From the NCBI RefSeq assembly GCF_021213805.1, contig NZ_JAJQJI010000004.1, positions 1 to 64,000 of the forward strand: a DNA stretch of 64,000 nucleotides, read 5' to 3'. The position numbers and the translations under genes are program-made. Of this stretch, positions 8,373 to 17,153 are shown one piece after another; position 1 is the first letter of the stretch, and each line of letters starts with the position of its first letter. The DNA comes from Mycobacterium sp. MYCO198283. GTDB taxonomy: Bacteria > Actinomycetota > Actinomycetes > Mycobacteriales > Mycobacteriaceae. The notes below the pieces were generated by a model. It was not told where the DNA came from and searched no databases. It saw only the letters and a list, made by a program, of their open reading frames with translations.

Positions 8373-8945
8373 ATGCAGGCAAACGGCGATCTCGACCAGC
8401 GGGTGCGGCGGCGGCTGCGCGCACTGCGGTCCGATCGCGGCTTGACGCTCGACGAGGTGTCCCGGCGCGCCGGGATCGACGTGTCGACGCTGAGCCGGCT
8501 CGAATCGGGGAAACGCCGGCTGGCGCTCGATCACCTGCCGCGGCTGGCCGAGGCGCTGTCGGTGACCATCGACGACCTGCTGCGCGCACCCGACCAGCCC
8601 GACCCCCGCGTCCGCGGGTCGGCGTTCCGCCACAACCAGATCACGTTCTGGCCGCTCACCCGCGAGGGTTCGGCAACCGGCTTGCAGGCGTTCAAGATTC
8701 GCATCAGCCCGCAACGGCGCACACCGCCCGCCGAGCTCCCGGTGCACGACGGCCGCGAGTGGATGTACGTGTTGTCCGGGCGGTTGCGACTGCTCCTCGG
8801 CGACGCGGAATTCGTCGTCGAACCGGGGCAGGCGGCCGAATTCAGCACCTGGACGCCCCACTGGTTCGGCGCGGTGGAGGCGGTGGCGATCTTCGGCGCG
8901 CACGGCGAACGGGTGCACGTGCGCACCGGCGACGTGCAGGATTGA
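8373..8945 (+). CDS. XRE-family regulator with C-terminal cupin domain
   Basis: 190 residues. Residues ~10-66 form an XRE-type helix-turn-helix (LTLDEVSRRAGIDVSTLSRL, ESGKRRLALDHL), and ~95-180 form a small beta-barrel cupin (HDGREWMYVLSGRLRLLLGD, then VEPGQAAEFST, TPHWFGA). This two-domain layout is known in regulators that sense small molecules through the cupin. The gene is divergent from the methyltransferase and 3 bp upstream of the LigD-polymerase-like gene, so it may regulate either. Ligand unknown. Confidence 0.9.
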   Translation: MQANGDLDQRVRRRLRALRSDRGLTLDEVSRRAGIDVSTLSRLESGKRRLALDHLPRLAEALSVTIDDLLRAPDQPDPRVRGSAFRHNQITFWPLTREGSATGLQAFKIRISPQRRTPPAELPVHDGREWMYVLSGRLRLLLGDAEFVVEPGQAAEFSTWTPHWFGAVEAVAIFGAHGERVHVRTGDVQD

Positions 8946-8948
8946 TCG

Positions 8949-9908
8949 GTGGCCACCAGCGCAGGACAAGACGGCGTCACGCTCACCAATCTCGACGAAC
9001 CGCTGAGCCCCGACGCCGGCGCCACCAAGCGTGACCTCGTCGACTATCTCGACGCGGTCGCCGACCGGCTGGTGCCGGTGCTCGCCGGCCGGCCGCTGAC
9101 CGTGCTGCGGATCCTGCGGGGTCAGGCGCCGTTCATGCAGAAGAACGCGCCCAAGTACACGCCGGACTGGATTCCGACCGTGCCGATCTGGTCCGCGGCG
9201 TCTCACCGCGAGGTGCGCTATCTGCTGTGCAACGACCGACGGACGTTGCGCTGGCTGGCCAACCAGCGCGCCGTCGAATACCACCCCGCGCTCGGGCTCG
9301 CCGCCGACCTGCACCGGCCCACGCACCTGATCCTGGACCTCGACCCGCCCGCGGGCGGCGACTTCACGGCAGTCGTGACCGTCGCCCACCTGGTGCGGCG
9401 AGCGCTCGGCGACTGCGGCTTGGCCGGGGCGGTGAAAACCAGCGGCGCCAAGGGAATTCACGTGTTCGTGCCGATCGGCGGGGCGACGCCGGTGGAGGAC
9501 GTCGCGGCGGCCACGCGGGCGCTGGCCGCCCGCACCGAGGCGCTCGATCCCGAGCGAGCAACCACCGCCTACATCGTCGCCGACCGCGCCGGCAAGGTAT
9601 TCGTCGACTCCACCCGCTCCGGCGGTGCGACCGTCGCCGCCGCCTACAGCCCACGCCTGCGTCCGGGGCTGCCGGTGTCCTTTCCGCTCGCGTGGTCCGA
9701 CCTCGACCAGGTCAAGCCAACGGATTTCACCGTGCACACCGCGGTCGACGCGCTCGCGGGCGGTGACCCGTGGGCGACGACCATGCCGGCGCCGCAGCGA
9801 CTGCCCGACGACCTGATCGCGCAGGGGCACACGATTCCGGTCGCCCGGGTGGCCGCCATGCACGAGGGGAAGCGGCGGGCGCGGGCCCGGCGCTCCGAAC
9901 AGTCCTAG
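8949..9908 (+). CDS. stand-alone LigD-type DNA polymerase/primase domain protein
   Basis: 319-residue protein matching the polymerase (POL/AEP) domain of DNA ligase D, without ligase or phosphoesterase domains. The catalytic DxD is LDLDPP (Asp130, Asp132), followed by SGAKGIHVFVP (~165-175), and FPLAWSDLDQVKPTDFT, which carries the third metal region and family C-terminus. Mycobacteria encode such separate enzymes (PolD1, PolD2; Rv3730c and Rv0269c) that add ribo- or deoxynucleotides in end joining and gap repair; I cannot say which paralogue this is. GTG start at 8949, 3 bp after the regulator, suggests co-transcription. Its stop overlaps the convergent SDR stop by 4 bp. Confidence 0.9.
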   Translation: MATSAGQDGVTLTNLDEPLSPDAGATKRDLVDYLDAVADRLVPVLAGRPLTVLRILRGQAPFMQKNAPKYTPDWIPTVPIWSAASHREVRYLLCNDRRTLRWLANQRAVEYHPALGLAADLHRPTHLILDLDPPAGGDFTAVVTVAHLVRRALGDCGLAGAVKTSGAKGIHVFVPIGGATPVEDVAAATRALAARTEALDPERATTAYIVADRAGKVFVDSTRSGGATVAAAYSPRLRPGLPVSFPLAWSDLDQVKPTDFTVHTAVDALAGGDPWATTMPAPQRLPDDLIAQGHTIPVARVAAMHEGKRRARARRSEQS

Positions 9909-10768
9909 CGGGCCGCGGCGTTCGCCACGTTGCCCTCGCTGTGCTCGTCGGTCTCGTCGGTGAACGAGACGGCGCGCACGAACGGGGTGATGAACGCGTC
10001 GAACAGCGGCGGCGCCAACCGGTACGCGGCGATGGCCGCCCAGTTGAACCAGCCGACCTGGCGTTCGCTGCTGCGTCGGCGTCGCGTCGCGCGGACGATG
10101 GCGGCGGCGATGGTCTCCGGCGCGTCGGCGGTGGGCGGCACCTTCGGCGCGCGGCCGAGATAGTTGCCCGCCGTCCCGTACACCGGCGTGTCGACCGGGC
10201 CCGGGTAGATGCCGTGGATCCGGACGCCCGGCAGCTGGTGGTTCTCCTGGCGCAGCGTACGGACCAGCCCGTTCAGCCCGAACTTGCTGACGACGTAGGC
10301 GGATTGGAACGGCACCGCCGTGGTCCCGAGCAGCGACCCGACGAGCACGAGGTGACCGTTGCCATGGGCCTGGAAGTGCTGCAGCGCGGCGCGCGCGACG
10401 TTCGCCGCGCCCAACAGATTCGTGCGCACGATCCTGTCGAACACGTCGACCGGCACGTCCTCGAACCGGCCGAACGCGGTGATGGCCGCCGACTGCACCG
10501 CGATGTCCACCCGCCCGAATCGGTCGATGGCCGCCTCGAACAGGGAATCGACTTGGTCGTGCTCGGCGATGTCGGTCGAATGGACCATCACCTCCGCCGC
10601 GCCGGCCTTGACGCACTCGTCGGCCACCTCCAGCAGCGCGTCCTCGGTGCGGGCGGCGAGCGCGATGCGGGCGTTCAGCCGCGCGAAGTGCAGCGCCGTC
10701 GCCCTGCCGATGCCGCTGGAGGCGCCGGTGATCACGACGGCCGGGGATGTGGGAAGTTGCGCGTTCAT
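9905..10768 (-). CDS. SDR-family oxidoreductase
   Basis: 287-residue classical short-chain dehydrogenase/reductase. TGASSGIG (14-21) binds NAD(P); Ser145 (LVGSLLG), Tyr158 and Lys162 (YVVSK) complete the catalytic set. The usual NNAG motif is replaced by VQSAA (91-95), unusual but seen in some SDR subfamilies. The C-terminal extension (SERQVGWFNWAAIAAYRLAPPLFDAF, split here only for reading) includes a hydrophobic helix that could associate with membrane. Substrate unknown. A GTTT/GGGTAG SigF-like promoter sits directly upstream, leaving a leader of only a few nt. Confidence 0.88.
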   Translation of the reverse strand: MNAQLPTSPAVVITGASSGIGRATALHFARLNARIALAARTEDALLEVADECVKAGAAEVMVHSTDIAEHDQVDSLFEAAIDRFGRVDIAVQSAAITAFGRFEDVPVDVFDRIVRTNLLGAANVARAALQHFQAHGNGHLVLVGSLLGTTAVPFQSAYVVSKFGLNGLVRTLRQENHQLPGVRIHGIYPGPVDTPVYGTAGNYLGRAPKVPPTADAPETIAAAIVRATRRRRSSERQVGWFNWAAIAAYRLAPPLFDAFITPFVRAVSFTDETDEHSEGNVANAAAR

Positions 10769-10778
10769 CCCTGCTCGG

Positions 10779-10803
10779 CTACCCGGGATCGATCGGCGGA
10801 AAC
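10779..10803 (-). promoter_or_regulatory. SigF-like promoter of the SDR gene
   Basis: On the minus strand GTTT is followed after 15 nt by GGGTAG, close to the mycobacterial SigF pattern GTTT-N15-17-GGGTA. The -10 ends 10 nt before the ATG at 10768, so the transcript would have almost no leader. Confidence 0.5.
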
Positions 10804-10839
10804 GACTCGTCAGATCCCGGTCATCTCCTCCAACCCGCT

Positions 10840-10845
10840 TAAGGT
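10840..10845 (+). promoter_or_regulatory. leaderless-type -10 box (TAAGGT) of the thioesterase gene
   Basis: TAAGGT followed by exactly 7 nt and GTG at 10853 places the transcription start on the start codon. This supports GTG 10853 rather than the in-frame GTG 10844, which lies inside the -10. Confidence 0.5.
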
Positions 10846-10852
10846 GACGCGG

Positions 10853-11695
10853 GTGAGCAGCTCCGGCGACGCCTTCTTCACCACCGCTGACGGCAAGACC
10901 TTCGAGCCGGGTCCGCTGGCACGCGGCCCGTGGGGTCCCACCGTCGGCGGCCAGCTGGTGAGCGGCCTGCTCGGCTGGGCCGTCGAACGCGACGCCGGCC
11001 AACCGGAGTTGCTGCCCGCCCGGTTGACCGTCGACCTGCTGCGGCCCACCTTCCTGGAGCCGGTCCGGGTGACCACGACGGTGCAGCGGGAGGGCCGGCG
11101 GATCAAGGTCGCCGACGTGACGCTGACGCAGCGCGACGAGGTGGTCTCGCGCGCCAGCGCGGTGTTCCTGCGGCGCGGCGAGGAGCCGGACACCCGCGTG
11201 TGGTCGACGCCGGTCGCCATGCCGCCGCTGCCCGCCGAGCCGGCGGACCTGCCGCCGGATGCGCCGATGGCGCTGTGGGCGTTCGGCGCCGACGCCGGCA
11301 GCTTCGACGCCGGCGCCTGGCAGCAGGCCGAGCACCCGAAATTCGCCTGGGTCCGGCAGGTTCGCCCGCTGATCGCGGACCACGAGGTCACGCCGTTCAC
11401 CCGGGCGGTGATGTGCGGCGAGGTCACCAGCCCGCTGACCCACTTCGGCACGGGCGGGCTGCGCTACATCAACGCCGACTACACGATCACGCTGAGCCGG
11501 CTGCCCGAGGGCGAGCACATCGGGCTCGCCGCCTACACCCACCACAGCGCGGCGGGCGTCGCGACCGGCACCGCCACGCTGTTCGACACGTGCGGCCCGA
11601 TCGGGACGGCCATGGCCGTGGCGCTCGGCCAGGCTGCCGAGGCGTTCCGGCCCGAGCGCCCCCGGCACGACTCGAACGTGCGACCTAGAGATTAG
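10853..11695 (+). CDS. double hot-dog acyl-CoA thioesterase-like protein
   Basis: 280 residues. The N-terminal half contains GPWGPTVGGQLVSGLLGWAV and PARLTVDLLRPTFLEPV, and the C-terminal half FTRAVMCGEVTSPL and YTHHSAAGVATGTATLFD, the two hot-dog repeats of TesB-like/4HBT_3 thioesterases acting on acyl-CoA. Start chosen from the leaderless -10 box at 10840. The last ~13 codons (PRHDSNVRPRD) are read through the 3' half of the tRNA-Arg gene on the other strand, so the native C-terminus is odd: either the protein truly ends in tRNA sequence or the frame lost its original stop. Confidence 0.85.
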   Translation: MSSSGDAFFTTADGKTFEPGPLARGPWGPTVGGQLVSGLLGWAVERDAGQPELLPARLTVDLLRPTFLEPVRVTTTVQREGRRIKVADVTLTQRDEVVSRASAVFLRRGEEPDTRVWSTPVAMPPLPAEPADLPPDAPMALWAFGADAGSFDAGAWQQAEHPKFAWVRQVRPLIADHEVTPFTRAVMCGEVTSPLTHFGTGGLRYINADYTITLSRLPEGEHIGLAAYTHHSAAGVATGTATLFDTCGPIGTAMAVALGQAAEAFRPERPRHDSNVRPRD

Positions 11696-11730
11696 AAGGC
11701 TCTTGCTCTATCCAGCTGAGCTACGGAGGC
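11657..11730 (-). tRNA. tRNA-Arg (anticodon TCT)
   Basis: The minus strand folds as a full cloverleaf: acceptor GCCTCCG/CGGGGGC, D-stem GCTC/GAGC, anticodon loop CTTCTAA with TCT, T-stem GCACG/CGTGC with loop TTCGAGT. The discriminator is G and CCA is not encoded. It decodes AGA, a rare codon in this GC-rich genome. Its 3' half lies inside the end of the thioesterase frame on the opposite strand. Confidence 0.96.
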
Positions 11731-11777
11731 CAGTGCGCCGGTCAGTCTAACGCGGCCCGGCGTGCCGCCCGCCCGAC

Positions 11778-11783
11778 TAGCGT
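11778..11783 (+). promoter_or_regulatory. candidate -10 box (TAGCGT) of the glycerolipid operon
   Basis: TAGCGT lies 8 nt before the ATG at 11792, consistent with a leaderless or nearly leaderless transcript; there is no purine-rich ribosome site in between. Confidence 0.4.
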
Positions 11784-11791
11784 TGGCGATC

Positions 11792-13240
11792 ATGAGCGAT
11801 GCCGCTGCCGACCGTCGCCGGTCCGACGAGCTGGGCGCCGTGGACGTGCTGATGCACCGCGGCGAGGCCAACCCCCGTACCCGCTCCGGCATCACCACCG
11901 TCGAGATCCTGGACGTCACACCGGACTGGGAGCGCTACCGGCGCTGCTTCGAGGTGGCGTCGCGCCAGGTGGTCCGGCTGCGGCAGAAGGTGGTGACGCC
12001 GACGCTGCCGACGACGTCGCCGCGCTGGGTGGTGGATCCGGACTTCAGCCTCGACTACCACGTACGCCGCATGCGCGTCCCCGAGCCCGGCCGGCTGCGC
12101 CAGGTCCTCGACATCGCCGAGATCGGCGTGCAGTCACCGCTCGACATCTCCCGGCCGCTGTGGACCGCGACCCTGGTCGAAGGGCTCGCGGGCGGCCAGG
12201 CCGCGTCGATCCTGCACTTCAGTCACGCCGTCACCGACGGACTCGGCGGCGTGGAGATGTTCGCCCACCTGTACGACCTGGAGCGCGACCCGCCGCAGCG
12301 GCGACTGCCGCCCGCACCGGTGCCGCAGGACCTGTCGCCGCGCGACCTGATGCGCGAGGGCATCGGCCGGTTGCCGCTCACCCTGGCCGGCGGGGTCGCC
12401 GGCGCAGTGGTCGGCACGGCGAAGGCGGTCGGCCGGTCGGTGCGCGCGCCGGGCTCGCTCGTCGGCGGCGCCATCGACTATGCGCGGTCGGGGGCGCGGG
12501 TGGTGACGCAGGCCGCCGAGCCGTCGCCGCTCCTGCGCCGCCGCAGCCTCGCCAGCCGCAGCGAGGCGATCGACATGGACCTCGGCGACCTCCACCGCGC
12601 CGCCAAGGCCGCCGGCGGGTCCGTCAACGACGCCTACCTCGCGGGCCTCTGCGGGGCGTTGCGCCGCTACCACGTCGCGCTCGGCGTGCCGATCGCCACG
12701 CTGCCGATGGCGGTCCCGGTGAACCTGCGCGCCGAGGACGACGCCGCCGGCGGCAACCGGTTCGCCGGCGTCAACATCGCCGCGCCGATCGGTGAGGCGG
12801 ACCCGGCGGTCCGCATCACCAAGGTGCGCCGCCAGATGACGCAGCGGCGCGAGGAGCGCGCGCTCGACGTCATCGGTTCGGTCGCGCCGGTGCTGAGCGT
12901 GCTGCCCGCCGCGGTGCTCGAGGCGATGACCGGGTCGGTCATCTCCGCCGACGTCCAAGCCAGCAACGTGCCGGTGTATCAAGGGGACACCTTCGTCGCC
13001 GGCGCGAAGATCCTGCGGCAATACGGCATCGGGCCGCTGCCAGGGGTGGCGATGATGGTGGTGCTGCTGTCCCGAGGAGGGGTGTGCACGGTGACGGTGC
13101 GTTACGACCGCGCGGCGGTGACCAAGGAGGGGCTGTTCGCGCGCTGCCTGCAGGAGGGGTTCGACGAGGTGCTCGCGCTGGCGGGCGACCCGCCGCCGCG
13201 GGTGACGCCGGCGTCCTTCGGCGACGAGGAGCACCCGTGA
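11792..13240 (+). CDS. WS/DGAT-type acyltransferase, first gene of the glycerolipid operon
   Basis: 482 residues with the WES_acyltransf layout, including LSRPLW-like text [15 protein letters not shown], the motif region [12 protein letters not shown] and [11 protein letters not shown]. The catalytic HHxxxDG is present as SHAVTDG (Ser144, His145, Asp149, Gly150): the second, catalytic His is kept and the first is Ser. By synteny it corresponds to Rv2484c, upstream of plsC and plsB2. Role: probable terminal acylation of diacylglycerol, or another acyl transfer given the altered motif. The ATG at 11792 follows a TAGCGT -10 box. Its stop overlaps the next start (GTGA). Confidence 0.9.
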   Translation: MSDAAADRRRSDELGAVDVLMHRGEANPRTRSGITTVEILDVTPDWERYRRCFEVASRQVVRLRQKVVTPTLPTTSPRWVVDPDFSLDYHVRRMRVPEPGRLRQVLDIAEIGVQSPLDISRPLWTATLVEGLAGGQAASILHFSHAVTDGLGGVEMFAHLYDLERDPPQRRLPPAPVPQDLSPRDLMREGIGRLPLTLAGGVAGAVVGTAKAVGRSVRAPGSLVGGAIDYARSGARVVTQAAEPSPLLRRRSLASRSEAIDMDLGDLHRAAKAAGGSVNDAYLAGLCGALRRYHVALGVPIATLPMAVPVNLRAEDDAAGGNRFAGVNIAAPIGEADPAVRITKVRRQMTQRREERALDVIGSVAPVLSVLPAAVLEAMTGSVISADVQASNVPVYQGDTFVAGAKILRQYGIGPLPGVAMMVVLLSRGGVCTVTVRYDRAAVTKEGLFARCLQEGFDEVLALAGDPPPRVTPASFGDEEHP

Positions 13241-14790
13241 CGTCGCCGCACGACCTGCGGTTGCCCGGCTCGGTGGCCGAGGTCATGGCCAGCCCCGAGG
13301 GCCCGCACATCGGGGCCTTCTTCGACATGGACGGCACGCTCGTCGCCGGGTTCACCGGCGTCATGCTCACCCAGGACCGGTTCCGGCGCCGCGACATGGG
13401 CGTCGGCGAACTGATCACGATGATCCTCGCCGGTCTCAACCACCAGCTGGGCCGGCTGGAGTTCGAGGGGCTCATCACCAAGGTCGCCGCCGCGCTGCGC
13501 GGCCGCCACCTCAGCGACCTCGACGAGATCGGCGAGCGGCTGTTCCGCCAGCAGGTGGAGAAACGCATCTATCCCGAGATGCGGCAGCTGGTGCGCGCTC
13601 ACCTGGCGCGCGGACACACGGTCGTCCTCAGCTCGTCGGCGCTGACCATCCAGGTGGAGCCCGTCGCCCGGTTCCTCGGCATCCCGAACACGCTGACCAA
13701 CCGTTTCGAGGTGGACGACAACGGTGTGCTGACCGGCAACATCGTCAAGCCCATCCTGTGGGGACCCGGCAAGGCCAGCGCGGTGCAGGCGTTCGCCGCC
13801 GACCACGGCATCGACCTGCGCGACAGCTACTTCTACGCCGACGGCGACGAGGACGTCGCGCTGATGTACCTGGTCGGCAATCCCCGGCCAACCAACCCCG
13901 AGGGCAAGATGGCGGCGGTCGCCCGCAAGCGGGGCTGGCCGATCCTGCGGTTCACGAGCCGCGGCGGCGGCGGGCTCTTCGGCCAGCTGCGCACCCTGGC
14001 CGGGGTCGGCTCGCTGCTGCCGGTCGCGGCCGGCGCCGTCGGCGTCGGGCTGCTCGCCGGCGACCGGCGCCGCGGCGTCAACTTCTTCACGTCGAACTGG
14101 CCGCACCTGCTGCTGGCGGCCGGCGGTGTGAAGCTCAACGTGGTCGGCGAGGACAACCTGTGGGCGCAGCGGCCCGCGGTGTTCCTGTTCAACCACCGCA
14201 ACAATTTCGACCCGATCATCGCGTGCAGCCTGGTCCGCGACAACTTCACGTCGGTCGCCAAGAAGGAGCTCGAATCCGACCCGCTGGTCGGCAATCTCGG
14301 CCGCATCATCGACGCCGCGTTCATCGACCGCGACAACCCGGCGGCGGCGGTCGAGGGCCTGCACAAGGTGGAAGAGCTTGCCCGCAAAGGCATCTCGATC
14401 GTCATCGCGCCGGAGGGAACGCGGCTGGACACCACCGAGGTCGGGCCGTTCAAGAAAGGTGCTTTCCGCATCGCGATGTCGGTGGGCATCCCGATCGTGC
14501 CGATCGTCATCCGCAACGCGGAGGTGATCGCGGCGCGGGACTCCTCGACCCTGCATCCCGGCACCGTCGACGTCGCGGTGTTCCCGCCGCTTCCGGTGAC
14601 CGACTGGACCCCCGACGACCTGACGGAACGCATCGCCGACGTCCGCCAGCTCTACCTCGACACGCTGCGGGCGTGGCCGCTCACCGACGACGACGTCCGC
14701 CACCCGATCTACGACCGGCCGGCCGCACCGAAACGCGCCCCCCGGAAACGGTCGAGCGCCAAGCGGTCCGGCGGAAAGGGGCGCACATGA
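13237..14790 (+). CDS. plsC: HAD-IB phosphatase fused to 1-acylglycerol-3-phosphate acyltransferase
   Basis: 517 residues, two domains. Residues ~25-240 are a HAD-superfamily IB hydrolase (DMDGT at 30-34; LSSSA region 131-135; [10 protein letters not shown] at 200-209). Residues ~285-480 are a PlsC/LPLAT domain with the HX4D motif HRNNFD (His320, Asp325) and EGTR (393-396). A basic Lys/Arg/Pro tail follows. The acyltransferase makes phosphatidic acid from lysophosphatidic acid; the HAD domain could dephosphorylate a lipid or phosphoserine-like substrate. Matches Rv2483c in order and architecture. Coupled by GTGA and ATGA 4-nt overlaps to both neighbours. Confidence 0.93.
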   Translation: MTSPHDLRLPGSVAEVMASPEGPHIGAFFDMDGTLVAGFTGVMLTQDRFRRRDMGVGELITMILAGLNHQLGRLEFEGLITKVAAALRGRHLSDLDEIGERLFRQQVEKRIYPEMRQLVRAHLARGHTVVLSSSALTIQVEPVARFLGIPNTLTNRFEVDDNGVLTGNIVKPILWGPGKASAVQAFAADHGIDLRDSYFYADGDEDVALMYLVGNPRPTNPEGKMAAVARKRGWPILRFTSRGGGGLFGQLRTLAGVGSLLPVAAGAVGVGLLAGDRRRGVNFFTSNWPHLLLAAGGVKLNVVGEDNLWAQRPAVFLFNHRNNFDPIIACSLVRDNFTSVAKKELESDPLVGNLGRIIDAAFIDRDNPAAAVEGLHKVEELARKGISIVIAPEGTRLDTTEVGPFKKGAFRIAMSVGIPIVPIVIRNAEVIAARDSSTLHPGTVDVAVFPPLPVTDWTPDDLTERIADVRQLYLDTLRAWPLTDDDVRHPIYDRPAAPKRAPRKRSSAKRSGGKGRT

Positions 14791-17153
14791 CAGGCGGGGC
14801 GAGCGAAGCGACGGGGCGTGTCTCGGTGACGCCGTTCACGGCCGAGGACGACGCGCTGGTGCTCGCCTCGGTGTCGTCAGTCGCCGAGGCCCACCTGCTG
14901 ACCGACTGGTTGGCGCAGCAGCGCCGCGACCACCCCGACGCGACGGTCGAAGTGCTGGAGCTGCCGCACGACGATCCCGAGCCCGGTGTGCTGGCGCAGC
15001 TCGTCGGGCTGCTGGAGGCCGACGACGACCGGCTGGTGGTGCCGGTGCGGGTGTTCTGGCGACCCGGTGGGCTGCCCACGCGCTCGAAGATCGCGGCGCT
15101 GATCTCCGGCCGCGACACCTACCGGCCGCCGGAGATCCTGCAGTCGCGGATCTTGAAGCGGGACCCGTCGCGGGCGGTGGTGGTGGCCGGCGAACCCGCG
15201 AAAGTCTCGGAGCTGCGCCAACAGTGGCACGACACCACCGTCGCCGAGAACCCGCGCGATTTCGCCCGATTCGTGCTCCGCCGCGCCGCACTCGCCATCG
15301 AGCGCGTGGAGCTGCGACTGCTCGGGCCGGAGTACAAGTCGCCGCGGCTGATCAAGCCGGAACTGTTGGCGTCGACACGCTTTCGCGAGGGTCTCGCCGA
15401 GATCCCCGGCGCGACGCTGGAAAAGGCCGGCGAGATGCTCGACGAGCTCAGCACCGGCTGGAGCCGCTTCTCGGTCGACCTGATCCCGACGCTGGGCCGC
15501 GCGATCTTCAGCCGCGGCTTCGACCCCGACATCGACTACGACCGCGAACAGATCGAGGCGATGCGACACGCGCTCGAGCGCTATCCCGCCGTGCTGCTGT
15601 TCTCGCACCGGTCGTACCTCGACGGCGTGATCGTGCCGGTCGCGATGCAGGAGAACGGGTTACCGCCCGTGCACACCTTTGCCGGCATCAACCTGTCCTT
15701 CGGCTTCATGGGGCCGCTGATGCGGCGCTCGGGCGTCATCTTCATCCGCCGCAAGCTCGACGACCCGCTGTACAAATACGTGCTGCGGCAGTTCGTGGGC
15801 TACATCGTCGAGAAGCGGTTCAACCTCAGCTGGTCCATCGAGGGCACCCGGTCGCGGACCGGAAAGATGTTGCCGCCCAAGCTCGGACTGATGAGCTACG
15901 TCGCCGACGCCTACCTCGACGGCCGCTCCGACGACATCCTGCTGCAGCCGGTGAGCATCAGCTTCGACCAGTTGCACGAGACCGCCGAGTACGCCGCCTA
16001 CGCCCGCGGCGGCGAGAAGACGCCCGAGGGTCCGAGCTGGCTGTACAAATTCATCAAGGCCCAGGGCGACCGCAACTTCGGCCGCATCCACGTGCGCTTC
16101 CCCGAAGCGGTGTCCATGCGGCAGTACCTGGGCGCGCCGCACGGCCCGCTGGCGTCCGACCCCGCCGCCAAACGCCTCGCCATGCAGAAGATGGCGTTCG
16201 AGGTCGCGTGGCGCATCCAGCGCGCCACCCCGGTCAACGCCACGGCCCTGCTCTCGGCGCTGCTGCTGAGCACCCGCGGCGTCGGGCTGACGCTCGAACA
16301 GCTGCACCACACGCTGCAGGACTCGCTGGACTACCTCGAGCGCAAGCACACGCCGCTGACGGCCAGCGCCGAACGGCTGCGCACCACCGACGGGGTGTGC
16401 GCCGCGGTGGACGCATTGTCGGGCGGCCATCCCGTCACCCGCGTCGACGGGGGCCGCGAGACGGTGTGGCAGGTGCTGCCGCAGCACGAGCACGAGGCCG
16501 CCTTCTACCGCAACTCGGTCATCCACGCCTTTCTGGAGACGTCCATCGTCGAGCTGGCGCTGGCCCATGCCGCGCGCGCCGACGGCGACCGGGTGGCGGC
16601 GTTCTGGGCGCATGCCATGCGGATCCGCGACCTGCTGAAGTTCGAGTTCTATTTCGCCGAGTCGAGCGAGTTCCGCGCCAATCTCGCCGAGGAGATGAAC
16701 TGGCAGGCCTCCTGGGAGCGCCACGTGCGCGCGGGCGGCGACCAGGTCCGCGAGCTGCTGCACGCCAAGAAGCCGCTGATGGCACACGCGATGCTGCGCA
16801 CCTTCTTCGAGTCCTACGCGATCGTCGCCGACGCGCTCCTGGACGCCGACGCCGAGGTGGACGACAAGGAGCTCACCCGCGTCGCACTCGGGCTCGGCAA
16901 GCAGTACCTGGCCCAGGGGCGGGTGCGCAGCAACGAGTCGGTGTCGGCGCTGCTGTTCGCCACCGCCCGGCAGGTGGTGGCCGACCAGGGTCTGCTGACG
17001 CCGGCGCCGGACCTCGCCGAACGCCGGCGGGCGTTCCTCGCCGAGCTGCGCACGATCATGGCCGACGTCGACGACATCGAGCAGCTCGCCCGCACCCAGT
17101 TCGCCGAGCGCGAAGCGGCCCGCCTGGGCCGCATCCCTACCCTGGAGTGGTGA
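14787..17153 (+). CDS. plsB2: glycerol-3-phosphate 1-O-acyltransferase PlsB2
   Basis: 788 residues, as expected for mycobacterial PlsB2 (Rv2482c). It catalyses the first step of phospholipid and triacylglycerol synthesis, acylating sn-glycerol 3-phosphate. The catalytic HX4D motif is HRSYLD (His274, Asp279), with [14 protein letters not shown] substrate segment near 300 and EGTRSRTGK (352-360). A long helical C-terminal domain follows (~450-780). ATGA overlap with plsC and GTGA overlap with the CtaG/CopD gene indicate one transcript for the whole block. Confidence 0.95.
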   Translation: MTGGASEATGRVSVTPFTAEDDALVLASVSSVAEAHLLTDWLAQQRRDHPDATVEVLELPHDDPEPGVLAQLVGLLEADDDRLVVPVRVFWRPGGLPTRSKIAALISGRDTYRPPEILQSRILKRDPSRAVVVAGEPAKVSELRQQWHDTTVAENPRDFARFVLRRAALAIERVELRLLGPEYKSPRLIKPELLASTRFREGLAEIPGATLEKAGEMLDELSTGWSRFSVDLIPTLGRAIFSRGFDPDIDYDREQIEAMRHALERYPAVLLFSHRSYLDGVIVPVAMQENGLPPVHTFAGINLSFGFMGPLMRRSGVIFIRRKLDDPLYKYVLRQFVGYIVEKRFNLSWSIEGTRSRTGKMLPPKLGLMSYVADAYLDGRSDDILLQPVSISFDQLHETAEYAAYARGGEKTPEGPSWLYKFIKAQGDRNFGRIHVRFPEAVSMRQYLGAPHGPLASDPAAKRLAMQKMAFEVAWRIQRATPVNATALLSALLLSTRGVGLTLEQLHHTLQDSLDYLERKHTPLTASAERLRTTDGVCAAVDALSGGHPVTRVDGGRETVWQVLPQHEHEAAFYRNSVIHAFLETSIVELALAHAARADGDRVAAFWAHAMRIRDLLKFEFYFAESSEFRANLAEEMNWQASWERHVRAGGDQVRELLHAKKPLMAHAMLRTFFESYAIVADALLDADAEVDDKELTRVALGLGKQYLAQGRVRSNESVSALLFATARQVVADQGLLTPAPDLAERRRAFLAELRTIMADVDDIEQLARTQFAEREAARLGRIPTLEW

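Noticed and set aside
7449..10616. Minus-strand frame of about 1055 codons spanning methyltransferase, regulator and polymerase genes
   Set aside because: It crosses several well-supported genes in other frames and shows only low-complexity Arg/Pro text.
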